Source: Litchfieldia alkalitelluris
GTDB taxonomy: Bacteria; Bacillota; Bacilli; Bacillales; Bacillaceae_L
Direction: 5' to 3'
DNA: 64,000 bases
Assembly: GCF_002019645.1 (NCBI RefSeq)
Contig: NZ_KV917374.1
Span: 4,104,696 to 4,168,695, forward strand
Within the stretch, counting starts at the first letter, position 1; every line of letters starts with the position of its first letter. This document shows positions 42,806 to 52,192 of the stretch, piece after piece. Made by a program: the position numbers and the translations under genes. A model generated the notes under the pieces. It ran no database searches. It saw only the letters and a list, made by a program, of their open reading frames with translations, and had not been told where the DNA came from.

Positions 42806-44080
42806 TTAATTACTATTGTCTTTTTCCAAAGGTTCATATGATTCTAAATACGAAATCCGTTCAAGCATAGTTGGATGACCATATCTGAATAATTTTACTA
42901 AATATGGTGGATTAACTTGGCTTAAACCTGCTCGTGTTAACTCTTGAAACGTACGTATAGCAGGTTCCTTCTCGTGTGTTAATTCAATCGCATATTCATC
43001 TGCGGCTCGTTCCTGATATCTAGAAACCGCATTTTCAACAGGAGAGGCAACAAAGGTAAGAACAGATATTAGTAAAAGTAATAAAGGTAAGACGGTGATT
43101 TCCCGAACTGACTCAACCTTCAGTAAGTGTCCCCACCTGTTGAGAATTCCGTCAATTAATCTACTGATGATAAATAAACCAACTAGTGTTAATAATAGAT
43201 ACCCTGCAATTCCTATGTAAATATGTTTCATGACATAATGAGCCATTTCGTGTGCCATAATGTATAAAATTTCCTCATCATTTAGTCGATTTAATGTGGT
43301 ATCCCATAATACAATTCTAGAATTAGAGCCAATTCCTGTTACATAGGCGTTTAAGGCATTCGTTTTTTCTGCCATATTGACTTCATAAACATGCTCAGCT
43401 GGTATATCAGCTTGTGCTGCTAAAGATAAGATTTTTTGCTCAAGCTCCTTATCTTTCAAAGGATAAAAATCATTATAAAGGGGATCAATAACGACTGGTT
43501 GCAAGAACATTAAAAACAATGAAAACGGTACAGAACATACCCACGCATAAAACCACCAACGTTTACCGGTTCTTCTAATTAGCATAAACAAGACAGTAAC
43601 AATGATGAACATCATTGCATAATCAACCCAAAATCCAATCACAACATCCTTCATCCAACTTGAATAAGACTGTGTAGTAATTTCATAGTTTTTTGATAGT
43701 GTATAAGAAATCCATCTTAATGGATAAGACAAAACTTCCACTACCAATGTAAGATAGAATAAATAAATAGCAGTTTGTACGATTGAAAATTTTGAAACTG
43801 CTTTAGACCATGATCCAAATTTCACGGAAACACCTAATACTAAAATTAAGAAATAGAGTAACCAATCAAAAGGCAAATTGATGAAGAATAGAAGATTCCG
43901 TATTTTTGAATATTGTTCACTAAGCATTAATTCTCTGTCATTTAAGAACGTTGTTGGGTCTGCAGCCGTCCCTTGAAGTACAACTGGAATTTGAGTATCT
44001 GCTCCATAAAATAAATACCAGAACATTGCTAAAACATAGACTGCATAAATAACGATTGCTGATCCAATTACTTTTTTCAA
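42806..44080 (-). CDS. M48 family membrane metalloprotease (YhfN/CAAX-protease-like)
   Basis: A 424-residue zinc peptidase of the Ste24 (CAAX prenyl protease 1) type. The zinc site is MAHEMAHYVMKH (HExxH, near residue 277) with the third ligand Glu in ERAADEYAIEL (near 357). Five or more membrane helices surround it. PLYNDFYPLKDKELEQKIL and NALNAYVTGIGSNSRIVLWDTTL are conserved M48 segments. B. subtilis yhfN is the same size and lies in the same region. It may degrade or mature membrane proteins. TTG 44080 with AGGAGGG upstream is the start. Confidence 0.9.
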   Translation of the reverse strand: MKKVIGSAIVIYAVYVLAMFWYLFYGADTQIPVVLQGTAADPTTFLNDRELMLSEQYSKIRNLLFFINLPFDWLLYFLILVLGVSVKFGSWSKAVSKFSIVQTAIYLFYLTLVVEVLSYPLRWISYTLSKNYEITTQSYSSWMKDVVIGFWVDYAMMFIIVTVLFMLIRRTGKRWWFYAWVCSVPFSLFLMFLQPVVIDPLYNDFYPLKDKELEQKILSLAAQADIPAEHVYEVNMAEKTNALNAYVTGIGSNSRIVLWDTTLNRLNDEEILYIMAHEMAHYVMKHIYIGIAGYLLLTLVGLFIISRLIDGILNRWGHLLKVESVREITVLPLLLLLISVLTFVASPVENAVSRYQERAADEYAIELTHEKEPAIRTFQELTRAGLSQVNPPYLVKLFRYGHPTMLERISYLESYEPLEKDNSN

Positions 44081-44273
44081 GCTTTGTCCCTCCTCTTGTA
44101 CAATCCCTAATATCTAGTCTAATAAAAATATGGGCCACTTAGAACTCCCTTTTCCCTCAAAGTACTATTATAGCCCCCTCAAACGATCATTAACTCCACA
44201 CATAAACTTTATTTATATTTATTAAGAAATTGGACCACATACCCAGTAATAAGTTAAAAAGGTAGGTCAAACT

Positions 44274-45285
44274 ATGGACAAAGAACATAATATTCGCTTA
44301 ACATCAGCTGAGCTTTCAAGTCTCTGGGCAACTTACGTAAATGACAGTATGTCAATATGTGTATTAAGATATTTTCTTGAAAAGGTCAAAGATTTAGAAA
44401 TTAAACCAATCCTCCAGCATGCAATAAATGTTTCTAGACAGCATGTTGAAATCATTAGGGATATATTTCAAGAAGAAGGAATTCCTGTGCCGATCGGATT
44501 TACTCACGAAGATGTAGACCCACCCTAGCGCCCCACCATTATTTCAGGATCCGATGTTTTTATCTTATCTAAAAAACATGACCAAAGGTGGCCTAGCAAC
44601 GTATGGAGCAGTATTACCTAATATTGCTCGGAAGGATATTCGAGAGTTTTATTCTAGTTGTCTGGCATCTACTACGGAACTATATAATGAAACTACATCA
44701 CTTTTATTGTCAAAAGGCTTGGAAATTAGGCCTCCATATATTCCATATCATACTAAAGTCGATTTTATTGAAAAACAAAGCTTTTTAGCAGGGTGGTTGG
44801 GTGAACAAAGACCTTTAACTGGTACGGAAATTATGCATTTATTTGCAAATATCCAAACAAACTCACTAGGCAAAGCCATTACTCTAGGGTTTGGACAAGT
44901 GTCAAAATCACCGAAAATAAGTAAATATATGAACCGTGGCAACGAAATTTCAAGCAAGCATATTGACATCTTTGCTAAGCATTTAAGTCGAGAAGACCTT
45001 CCTGTCCCTATGACCTGGGATCATGAAGTAGAAAACATAACAACCTCTCCTTTTTCTGAGAAATTGATGATGTTCCAAATTGGCTTATTAAGCTCTGCAG
45101 GTGTTGGAAATTATGGAGTTGCCATCTCTTTAAGTAAAAGAAGAGATGTTGCTGCAGATTACATTCGATTATCCGGAGAGGTATTACAATTTGCTGAAGA
45201 TGGAATAAATATTAATATAGAAAATGGGTGGTTGGAAAGACCGCCACATGCGGCTGACCGGGATGAAATCAATAAGCTAAAATAA
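44274..45285 (+). pseudogene. DUF3231 protein gene with a frameshift
   Basis: Residues 1-84 (MDKEHNIRLTSAELSSLWATY...) and a second frame from 44554 (MFLSYLKNMTKGG...) together align end to end with the intact paralogue at 47000-45990. The frame breaks in CCACCCT (44519-44526). Removing one C there restores EDVDPPSAPPLF, which matches the paralogue's EDVNMNAPPLF. So one C was gained, or it is a base-calling error in a C-rich stretch. DUF3231 proteins have two four-helix ferritin-like halves; their function in Bacillus is unknown, with a spore or stress link suggested in the literature. Confidence 0.88.
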
Positions 45286-45289
45286 GTAG

Positions 45290-45315
45290 CAGGCGTCGGG
45301 ATTTACGATAGCCTG
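45290..45315 (+). terminator. Terminator behind the frameshifted DUF3231 gene
   Basis: CAGGC (45290-45294) and GCCTG (45311-45315), with inner TCG/CGA pairs, are followed by ATTTTTTTT. Confidence 0.8.
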
Positions 45316-45373
45316 ATTTTTTTTATACTTTTTTCACCGATACTATACTGTAAATACAAGTTTCTATTTTTGT

Positions 45374-45912
45374 TAGCATAGATGTCTACCCTGAAAAAAG
45401 AAATGCGGAAGGCGCTCGTTCATCGGCGACAGGCATAAGACAAGACGGCTAGAAGGTTGCTTTTTAAACTTCTTGCCGGCTTGACTTAGACCTGAGAGCC
45501 GATAGCGCCTGAAGCTAGACACTAAGCTAAGTATAATTTTTCATCCTACATGGTGCTAATTTTAATTAGCATAGAAGTCTACCCTGAAAATAACTTTGGT
45601 TGTGGAGTTCCATGAGCTGCGATCCACTTGCTTTCCGCGGGGTGGTCCGTGAGCCTCCTCGTCGCCAGGGGCTCAGCTCCTGCGGGGTCTCACGAGACCA
45701 CTGGATCCCGCAGGAGTCAAGTGGCTCTCCGCTCATTCCACACTTAGTAAGTACCTATTTTCATTCTCCATGGTGCGAAATACATATTTAGCATGGATGT
45801 CTACCCTGAAAATACCTATGGATGGAGAGTTCCATGAGCTGCGATCCACACTATCGAAGACATTTTTCGTACTTCATGGTGAGAAATTAAAGTAGCATCG
45901 GCGTCTATCCAA
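45374..45912. repeat. Composite repeat: module B, linker, module A, linker, truncated module A (reverse)
   Basis: From 45374: linker (TAGCATAGATGTCTACCCTG), module B in reverse (AAATGCGGAAGGCGCTCG ... GCGCCTGAAGCTAGACAC), linker with TGCTAATTTTAATTAGCA, full module A in reverse (TTTCCGCGGGGTGGTCCG, GTCTCACGAGACCACTGG, GGCTCTCCGCTCATTCC), linker, and a stub of another module A (CCATGAGCTGCGATCCAC) with a worn linker. It lies between the two convergent DUF3231 genes. Confidence 0.92.
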
Positions 45913-45989
45913 AAAATACTGGGGCTATCCAGGTCTTCAAATACTTAAAGACAAAAAGTGCCTCCCCCAAGAGGAAACACTTCATTGAA

Positions 45990-47000
45990 TTATTTTTTCC
46001 TAGACAATGCATTTCTATCATCGGCCGTAGGCGGTTGTTCCATCCAGCCATTTTTAATAAGTATGTTTGTTCCATCCTCAGCATATAAACCTATTTCGGC
46101 CATTAGACGCGTATATTGCACCATTAAATCACGTCTTTGACAAACTGACAAGGCACTCCCGTAATATCCCACTGATACTGAAATAAGAGATAATATATGA
46201 AAGAGCATTAGCTTATCAGAGTAGGGTGACACGATTGAATCTGATATCTCAGATGTCCACTTTCTAGGGGCAGGAAGATTGTCTTCAGATAAAATCGAGC
46301 CGAAAATTTCGATATGCTTCGTACAAATCTTTGCACCTCTTTGGAAATATTCTCGGAGCTCTTTTGAGCCAGCAACCTGAGCAAAGCCAATTTCCAAATC
46401 AATTTTAACTATTGTTTTTTGTGCGTTATAATATACATTTCCTATCTCTATTCCATTTAATGGTCTTCTTTTACCAAACCAACCTGTTAAGTAACTTTGC
46501 TTATTAACAAAGTCTACATCGTGTGGTGCATTAATGAAGGGTGGCCTACTAAAAATTCCTTTTTGCAACATTACATCTAAAATGCGATCGTACAATTCCA
46601 TTGTTTCTGCACTACATTTAGTAAAGTATTTTCTTTGATCAGCTCGTACAGAGGTACCAACTGATAACGAATAACCGTTCATACCATGTAGTGCCATCGT
46701 ATAAAGATATTGAAGCATAAACGTATCAGAGAACAAAGGAGGAGCGTTCATATTCACATCTTCTTTGGAAAATCCTTTAGGAAGTGGATAGCTTTCATTT
46801 GTTAGCATTTCTTTAATCTTAGCTAAATGTGATTCAGATAAACCTATTGCATATTCAAGTATTGCTGATACCTCTTTATCTTTTGAATGCTCCAAAGCAT
46901 GTGAAAGAATACAAATGGACATACTATCGCTTTGATATTGAGTCCAGAGGGCTGATAATTCTGGAGCCGTCAACCTAACATTATGGCTTTGAACATCCAT
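45990..47000 (-). CDS. DUF3231 protein, intact
   Basis: A 336-residue protein with two related helical halves (VRLTAPELSALWTQYQSDSMSICILSHALEH... and YSDKLMLFHILSLISVSVGYYGSALSVCQRRDL...). Each half has the spacing of a four-helix ferritin-like bundle, but the E-x-x-H metal motif is not clearly kept, so metal binding is uncertain. I start it at ATG 47000, 6 nt after GGAGAG. The gene is convergent with a frameshifted paralogue at 44274-45285. Function unknown. Confidence 0.88.
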   Translation of the reverse strand: MDVQSHNVRLTAPELSALWTQYQSDSMSICILSHALEHSKDKEVSAILEYAIGLSESHLAKIKEMLTNESYPLPKGFSKEDVNMNAPPLFSDTFMLQYLYTMALHGMNGYSLSVGTSVRADQRKYFTKCSAETMELYDRILDVMLQKGIFSRPPFINAPHDVDFVNKQSYLTGWFGKRRPLNGIEIGNVYYNAQKTIVKIDLEIGFAQVAGSKELREYFQRGAKICTKHIEIFGSILSEDNLPAPRKWTSEISDSIVSPYSDKLMLFHILSLISVSVGYYGSALSVCQRRDLMVQYTRLMAEIGLYAEDGTNILIKNGWMEQPPTADDRNALSRKK

Positions 47001-47123
47001 TAGCTTCTCTCCAATCATTTGTCATGCATACATAAAATGTTAAAGCAAATATAATCATTTCTCTTTAATTTTTGTTATTTTTAATATATTATACATTGCC
47101 TTTCAATTAAATTCAGAAATAAA

Positions 47124-47143
47124 AAACACCAATATGGTGTTTT
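47124..47143 (-). terminator. Probable terminator of azlCD
   Basis: AAACACC/GGTGTTT is a 7-bp stem followed by TTTTTTATT on the - strand, 78 bp after the azlD stop. It may also be a remote element of the DUF3231 promoter region. Confidence 0.5.
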
Positions 47144-47220
47144 AATAAAACTGTTTCGGTTACCTTTAAATGTTCATCGACATTTTTTTAAATGATTTAA
47201 TTTCTAATCTTTAACGGTTT

Positions 47221-47529
47221 TTAAACAAATAGAAATGAATAAGCACTCAAAGCAACAATCGCACTTAATACCACAATAATCACATTCACTCCCAAATAGG
47301 CTACAGCAAACGCTACGGTTGCTCCAATAATACCAAACCACACATCTTCATTAATGGTAAAAATCCCTGGTATAATGAGTGCACCTAATGTAGCGTACGG
47401 TACATTCTTTAAAACACCTTGTAAAAAGGAAGGTAGCTTAATCCCACTTAGTGCAACAAAAGGAAGCATCCTCGGAATGTATGTGACGATTCCCATACCG
47501 ATAATCATCCAGATAATATTACTGTTCAT
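47221..47529 (-). CDS. azlD: AzlD-like branched-chain amino acid export subunit
   Basis: A 102-residue protein with four hydrophobic segments (IIWMIIGMGIVTYIPRMLPFVAL, VPYATLGALIIPGIF, FGIIGATVAFAVAYLGVNVIIVVLSAIVAL). YIPRMLPF is typical for AzlD. ATG 47529 has AAGGAGAG upstream and overlaps azlC by 11 bp. With AzlC it exports branched-chain amino acids or analogues. Confidence 0.88.
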   Translation of the reverse strand: MNSNIIWMIIGMGIVTYIPRMLPFVALSGIKLPSFLQGVLKNVPYATLGALIIPGIFTINEDVWFGIIGATVAFAVAYLGVNVIIVVLSAIVALSAYSFLFV

Positions 47530-48244
47530 GATGCTCTCCTTCCCTTCTTTCCAATTTCCCACTAAAGAACTCAACTACAATTGCTGAAACCAATGTAGAG
47601 CATACTATTGCCCAACCAATTGATATCAATTGAGCAAGTAACGAATTTAAAATAGCTGCAAGTGCTGCTAAAATAATCACCTTTTTATGCTTCTTCATAG
47701 ATGGCACAAGTAGCCCAACAAACATAGCATATAAGGCAACGGACATAGCTTCTTGAAGCGTTGATGGCAAGCTTGCCCCAATGATATGACCTACTCCTGA
47801 AAAGACAACCCAACTTGCATAAGAAACTGAGATTACTCCAAACAAATAGCCAGTAGTTACTGTTCCTTCCTTAATAGCTGAAACCGAGAAAGTTTCATCA
47901 GTAATACCAAACGAATATAAAGCCTTTTTAAATGGATGTTCGTTCTCTACCTTCTCATTTAAACTAGCACTCATTAAAAAATGACGGATATTTAAAATAA
48001 ATGTTGCTAAGATAATTTCAAACACTCCTGTCCCTACGGCAATTAAACTCAGTGCTATATACTGAGACGCACCTGCAAAAACAACCAAACTCATTAATAC
48101 TGTTTCCATAACAGTGAGGCCTGTTGATTTTGCTAAAAGGCCAAATGTAAGTGCAATAGGCATGTATCCTAGCGCGATTGCTACCCCAGCCTGGATTCCT
48201 TGACGAAATTCAGAAGGTTTCTTTAAAATTAAAGTTGTTGACAT
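47519..48244 (-). CDS. azlC: AzlC-like branched-chain amino acid export subunit
   Basis: A 241-residue membrane protein. GIQAGVAIALGYMPIALTFGLLAKSTGLTVMETVLMSLVVFAGASQYIALSLI is the AzlC family N-terminus, and LNIRHFLMSASLNEKV and ITDETFSVS are conserved. It is the first gene of azlCD. Without a linked Lrp-type azlB the regulation is unclear. Confidence 0.9.
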   Translation of the reverse strand: MSTTLILKKPSEFRQGIQAGVAIALGYMPIALTFGLLAKSTGLTVMETVLMSLVVFAGASQYIALSLIAVGTGVFEIILATFILNIRHFLMSASLNEKVENEHPFKKALYSFGITDETFSVSAIKEGTVTTGYLFGVISVSYASWVVFSGVGHIIGASLPSTLQEAMSVALYAMFVGLLVPSMKKHKKVIILAALAAILNSLLAQLISIGWAIVCSTLVSAIVVEFFSGKLERREGEHHEQ

Positions 48245-48353
48245 ACTTCTTTCCCCTTTTATCTCTATATAATTCTTTTAAGATTGTAAAGACTTTCATC
48301 CCCATTGTAAACTATATTATTTATTTGAAAGAATATATATTTTTGAATGAAAA

Positions 48354-48398
48354 AAGATCGACCTGGCAGTAGCATTTCACTACTCTCCGATCGATCTT
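48354..48398 (-). terminator. Terminator of the three-gene ABC operon
   Basis: AAGATCGA and TCGATCTT pair at the base, and CAGTAG/CTACT pair further in. It stands 8 bp past the ATPase stop, with TTTTTTC after it on the - strand. Confidence 0.75.
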
Positions 48399-48405
48399 AA
48401 ATTTA

Positions 48406-49200
48406 TCATCCTAAAATGGCGCGATCATTTGTCATTTTTTCACCGCGGATTCTTTGGAATTCAGTTAATAATTGTTCAATCGTTAGCTTTTGCTTTTCTT
48501 CCTCATTTGCCTCAAAAATAATCTGACCCTTATCCATCATGATTAATCTGTTACCTAAATCTAATGCTTGTTGCATATTATGGGTAACCATTAGTGTTGT
48601 TAATCGATGATTTTCAACAATGTCCTTGGTTAAATTCGTAATTAACTCAGCACGTGATGGGTCAAGAGCTGCTGTATGTTCATCCAATAATAAAATATTG
48701 GGTTCTGTAAATGTGGCCATAAGTAAAGATAACGCCTGTCTTTCTCCACCTGACAATAGCCCTACCTTTGCGTTAAGTCGATTTTCCAAGCCAAGATGTA
48801 ATGTTTCTAATTGCCCCTTGAAAAACTCTTTCCGTTTCTTTGTAACACCTAATCGAAGGGTTCTAGCTTTCGTTCGAGAATAAGCAATTGCCAAATTTTC
48901 CTCAATCGTCATTGTTGGTGCAGTTCCAGCCATCGGATCCTGAAATACTCGTCCGACTAACCTTGCTCGTTTATATTCAGGTAATGAAGTAACATCTTTC
49001 CCATCAATGATGACATGACCAATATCCGGAATAATTCTCCCAGCAATTGTATTCATAACAGTCGATTTTCCTGCTCCATTACTTCCTATTACTGTCACAA
49101 AGTCACCAGGCTTTAAGGAAAGAGAAAGGTGATTCAAAGCAATCTTCTCATCCATGGTACCCTCGTTAAACACCTTAAATACTTGATTCAATTCCAGCAT
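48406..49200 (-). CDS. ABC transporter ATP-binding protein (TrpZ/ABC.X4 type)
   Basis: A 264-residue ATPase of the operon 51290-48406. Walker A GSNGAGKST (near residue 40), Q-loop VFQDPMAGTAPTMTIEENL, signature LLSGGERQALSLLMAT (near 142), Walker B ILLLDEHTAALDP and VTHNM. It is the partner of the permease and lipoprotein found in the tryptophan/tyrosine-type importer family. ATG 49200 lies 2 bp behind the permease stop, with a G-rich ribosome binding site. Confidence 0.9.
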   Translation of the reverse strand: MLELNQVFKVFNEGTMDEKIALNHLSLSLKPGDFVTVIGSNGAGKSTVMNTIAGRIIPDIGHVIIDGKDVTSLPEYKRARLVGRVFQDPMAGTAPTMTIEENLAIAYSRTKARTLRLGVTKKRKEFFKGQLETLHLGLENRLNAKVGLLSGGERQALSLLMATFTEPNILLLDEHTAALDPSRAELITNLTKDIVENHRLTTLMVTHNMQQALDLGNRLIMMDKGQIIFEANEEEKQKLTIEQLLTEFQRIRGEKMTNDRAILG

Positions 49201-49201
49201 C

Positions 49202-50185
49202 TTATTTCCCCCCCTTACCAATGACAAGATCTCCAGACGCCCTTGCTTTCAGCCTCAGGCTTTTTCGCTTCTTGTCCTTTTGCCGATCAATTGCCTTTGG
49301 TAATACTAATGCAGCAATAACAATTAATGCCGTTATCAACTTTACATCACTTGTTTCAAGAAAACGAACACGTAGAGCAATTGTGACAACAATACGATAT
49401 ATAATTGCTCCACCAATAACTGCTAAAGTTGTACGCGCAATCGTCTTTTTACCAAAGACTGCTTCACCAATAATAACAGAAGCTAAGCCGATAATAATCA
49501 TTCCAATGCCCATTCCAATATCACTAAAGCCATTATATTGGGCAATTAATCCCCCAGCAAATGCGACTAACGCATTAGAGATACCTAACCCAAGAATAGT
49601 TAAATGGTCTGTATTAGCTGAAAAACTTCGTATCATAGTTTGGTTGTCACCTGTTGCTCTTATTGCTAACCCTACCTCTGTTTTCAAAAAACGATCCATA
49701 ATTAATTTAATAGCAATGGTTAAAATTAACATAAAGAATATAATGCCCCATGTCTTAGGCGTGAAACCTAAAAGCCCGTTCATAGTATCATCTATTCCTA
49801 GGCCTTTCCAGAATTCAGTTAACTTTGTAATCACAGTTGATTCTTGTAAAAGGGGGATATTAGATCTCCCCATAATTCTAAGATTAATAGAATATAATGC
49901 AATCATCATTAAAATCCCTGATAAAAGTGCATTGATTTTTCCTTTAGTGTGCAAGATTCCTGTCATACAACCTGCGATGAAACCAGCTACTAAGGAGGCT
50001 AGAGTTGCAAGAAATGGGTTTACTCCATTAATTATTAACACCGCTGAAACAGCAGCCCCTGTAACAAAACTGCCGTCTACCGTTAAGTCTGGAAAATCTA
50101 AAATACGAAAAGATAGATATACACCCAACGCCATTATGGCATAAATAATTCCAGCTTCTACCGATCCAAAAATTGCTACTGGCAT
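49202..50185 (-). CDS. ABC transporter permease (TrpY/ABC.X4 type)
   Basis: A 327-residue permease with eight or more helices. GSVEAGIIYAIMALGVYLSFRILDFPDLTVDGSFVTGAAVSAVLI is the family N-terminus. The C-terminus is basic (RQKDKKRKSLRLKARASGD). It is related to the LivH/LivM fold, but it is a single permease of its own family. Confidence 0.9.
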   Translation of the reverse strand: MPVAIFGSVEAGIIYAIMALGVYLSFRILDFPDLTVDGSFVTGAAVSAVLIINGVNPFLATLASLVAGFIAGCMTGILHTKGKINALLSGILMMIALYSINLRIMGRSNIPLLQESTVITKLTEFWKGLGIDDTMNGLLGFTPKTWGIIFFMLILTIAIKLIMDRFLKTEVGLAIRATGDNQTMIRSFSANTDHLTILGLGISNALVAFAGGLIAQYNGFSDIGMGIGMIIIGLASVIIGEAVFGKKTIARTTLAVIGGAIIYRIVVTIALRVRFLETSDVKLITALIVIAALVLPKAIDRQKDKKRKSLRLKARASGDLVIGKGGK

Positions 50186-50225
50186 CCTTTTCGACCCTTT
50201 CTATTGTCAAATTTCTAAAATAGTA

Positions 50226-50297
50226 TAAATGAATGAAGGGTCAGACCCACTTCATCATAGTTTCTATGAATATAGTGTGGTCAGACCCAACTGAGTC
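50226..50297 (-). other. Stem-loops with repeated GGTCAGACCC between binding protein and permease
   Basis: GAAGGGTCAGACCCACTTC and, 42 bp on, GTGGTCAGACCCAAC each contain the palindromic core GGTCAGACC. The first can fold as ATGAAG..GGTC/GACC..CTTCAT. It may lower expression of the downstream genes relative to the binding protein, as is common in importer operons. Confidence 0.45.
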
Positions 50298-50309
50298 AAG
50301 CAATTATCA

Positions 50310-51290
50310 TCATTCGTTTACATATTCAGCAATGTCATCCCATTCAGATTTTAGAGTTATCCCCATTTCCTCAGCCGCTTGTTTATTAATTTGAAGCTTC
50401 AGATTTTGTGGATATTGAACAGGTAATTCAGTTGCTTCCTTTTCACCAAGAAGAATTTGTGCAGCCATTTCTCCTGCTTCATAACCGATATCAAAGTAGT
50501 CAAATCCATATGCTGCAAAACCACCACGAGCAACAGAATCTAATTCACCGACAAATAAAGGAATATCTTCATCATTAGCTACCTGAATAACAGACTCAAG
50601 TGCAGAAACAACTGTATTATCAGTAATGATATAAAATACATCCGCTTTTCCAATTAAAGATTCGGTTGCTTGTTTTACCTCTGCAGACGTTGAGACAGAA
50701 ACCAATTCAGTCGTAATTCCAGTTCCCTCTAAAGCTTTTTCAACTAACTCCACTTGGGCAACCGAATTTTGCTCACCGGAATTATAGACCATCCCTAGCT
50801 TTTTTGCTTCTGGAAAGTTATCTGTAATAAATTTTACTGTGTTTGGAATCGCATCTGGATGAGTATCAGTTGTTCCAGTAATATTAGGACCCGGCTTATC
50901 CATTGCTTCTACAAGAGCAGCTCCAACAGGATCTGTAACAGATGTAAATACGATTGGAATTTCGCTTGTTGCATTTAATGCACTTAGTGCACTTGGAGTT
51001 GAGTTAGCAAAAATAAGATCGACATTGTCTCCAACAAAATTAGTGGCAATCGATTGGTTATTATTAGGATCTCCTTGTGCAATTTGAACATCGTACTCTA
51101 CCTTTAATCCTTTATCTTCCAATGCCTTTTGAAATCCATCAACTGCCGCGTCTAGTGCCGGATGTTCAACAATCTGAGTGACGCCTACTTTATATGTATC
51201 TTCGTCTCCCCCACTATTTCCACAACCAGCTAACAAAAGAGCACTTGCTATTGAGCCTACGACTAACGATTTCCATTTTTTATTTTTCAT
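50310..51290 (-). CDS. ABC transporter substrate-binding lipoprotein (TrpX/DUF-like X4 family)
   Basis: A 326-residue lipoprotein: signal KKWKSLVVGSIASALLLAGC with Cys23 as lipid site, then a Gly/Asp-rich linker and a type I periplasmic-binding fold (YKVGVTQIVEHPALDAAVDGFQKALEDKG, IFANSTPSALSAL, IPIVFTSVTDPVGAALV, DVFYIITDNTVVSALESV). This family binds aromatic amino acids or other small solutes. Start ATG 51290 after AGGGGG. First gene of the operon, with a good promoter at 51341-51368; no T-box or other riboswitch is seen in the 5' leader (about 45 nt). Confidence 0.88.
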   Translation of the reverse strand: MKNKKWKSLVVGSIASALLLAGCGNSGGDEDTYKVGVTQIVEHPALDAAVDGFQKALEDKGLKVEYDVQIAQGDPNNNQSIATNFVGDNVDLIFANSTPSALSALNATSEIPIVFTSVTDPVGAALVEAMDKPGPNITGTTDTHPDAIPNTVKFITDNFPEAKKLGMVYNSGEQNSVAQVELVEKALEGTGITTELVSVSTSAEVKQATESLIGKADVFYIITDNTVVSALESVIQVANDEDIPLFVGELDSVARGGFAAYGFDYFDIGYEAGEMAAQILLGEKEATELPVQYPQNLKLQINKQAAEEMGITLKSEWDDIAEYVNE

Positions 51291-51340
51291 TCTATTTCCC
51301 CCTATACGCACTTTTACGCTTTTATGCTTTTATGTAGTAA

Positions 51341-51368
51341 ATTATACAGAGAATTTAGCAGACTTCAA
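51341..51368 (-). promoter_or_regulatory. Sigma-A promoter of the X4-type ABC operon
   Basis: TTGAAG (51368-51363) and TATAAT (51346-51341) with a 16-bp spacer on the - strand, about 50 nt upstream of the lipoprotein ATG. Confidence 0.8.
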
Positions 51369-51536
51369 GAGTTATTTTTATTTTTAAGATTTTAATACTT
51401 ACTTCCTTCGACTGTTAAATCTTCTAAAATATAAAAAATTTAAGAAATACCGGGCAAATCCCGTTCCTTTTTTAATTAGTAAAAATCCGATAATTTGTAC
51501 TCTTCGCCTTTTACTCCTTTATCATACAGGGGGTAA

Positions 51537-51915
51537 ATTTCTCCACCACACTACTTACACGAAAACATAGATGGAGTGGTAGTATCTAGACCAAAAGGTA
51601 TGTAGACCAGCTATTACTCTAGGAGTTACTTTTGCTTTCTTTATAATTGGCTGTGTCCGATGATATTGATTTCACTGCGGTTGAATTTAAACGGGAAAAT
51701 TCCGCTTAAATTGGGAAATAACAACATTTCCCTTAAAGTAACAGGAGTTTTTCCGCTTATATGAACCTAATCTTTAGATTTAGTCCTATATTAGAGAAGT
51801 TAACCGGAATATCTCCGCTTATAGTGCTTCTTATGCCCCTACTAAATACATTAACCGGAATTTCTCCGTCTATAAGTTCCTATAAAAACGCGAAAAATCA
51901 ACAAGATGAATAAAA
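51537..51915. repeat. Dispersed intergenic repeat, copy 1 (with degenerate internal repeats)
   Basis: The segment TTTCTCCACCACACTACTTAC ... GTTGAATTTAAACGGGAAAA ... TATATGAACCTAATCTTTA ... CGCGAAAAATCAACAAGATG recurs with about 85% identity by eye at 56309-56595. Within it the motif (GGGAA)TTTCTCCGCTTAT recurs at 51702, 51753, 51815 and 51866 (spacing 51, 62, 51). No coding frame with a binding site. It separates the ABC operon promoter from lcfB. The segment 51916-52150 shows nothing recognisable. Confidence 0.88.
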
Positions 51916-52153
51916 ATGCTTTTAAAAAATCTACATGATTCCTACAGTCTCATCCATTAATATTTTTTGAAAGATGTCGGTGTAGGAAGAAGACATCATG
52001 TCATCCAAAAATTACATGTCTATGATTAACTTGGAAAACATCTTCTGTGAGTAGTAGTCTACTCTACTATTCACTTTTCTCAACAGAACAGCTGTTACAA
52101 TATCTACCTTACAACTGGTAACACAAGATTTTATACCTTCCAATCTTTTAAAA

Positions 52154-52187
52154 AAACACCTACATCTCATTTGAGATGTAGGTGTTT
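52154..52187 (-). terminator. Terminator of lcfB
   Basis: AAACACCTACATCTCA and TGAGATGTAGGTGTTT form a perfect 16-bp stem with a 2-nt loop, with T-runs on the - strand, 6 bp past the lcfB stop. Such a long stem also works in the other direction. Confidence 0.95.
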
Positions 52188-52192
52188 GAATT

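Noticed and set aside
49221-50144. Long (307-codon) open frame opposite the X4-type permease gene
   Set aside because: It is the antisense of a hydrophobic permease; the real frame has the family signature, operon spacing and binding site.
51291-51536. T-box or other riboswitch in the leader of the TrpX-like ABC operon
   Set aside because: The promoter at 51341-51368 leaves only about 45 nt of leader, with no antiterminator or specifier structure.
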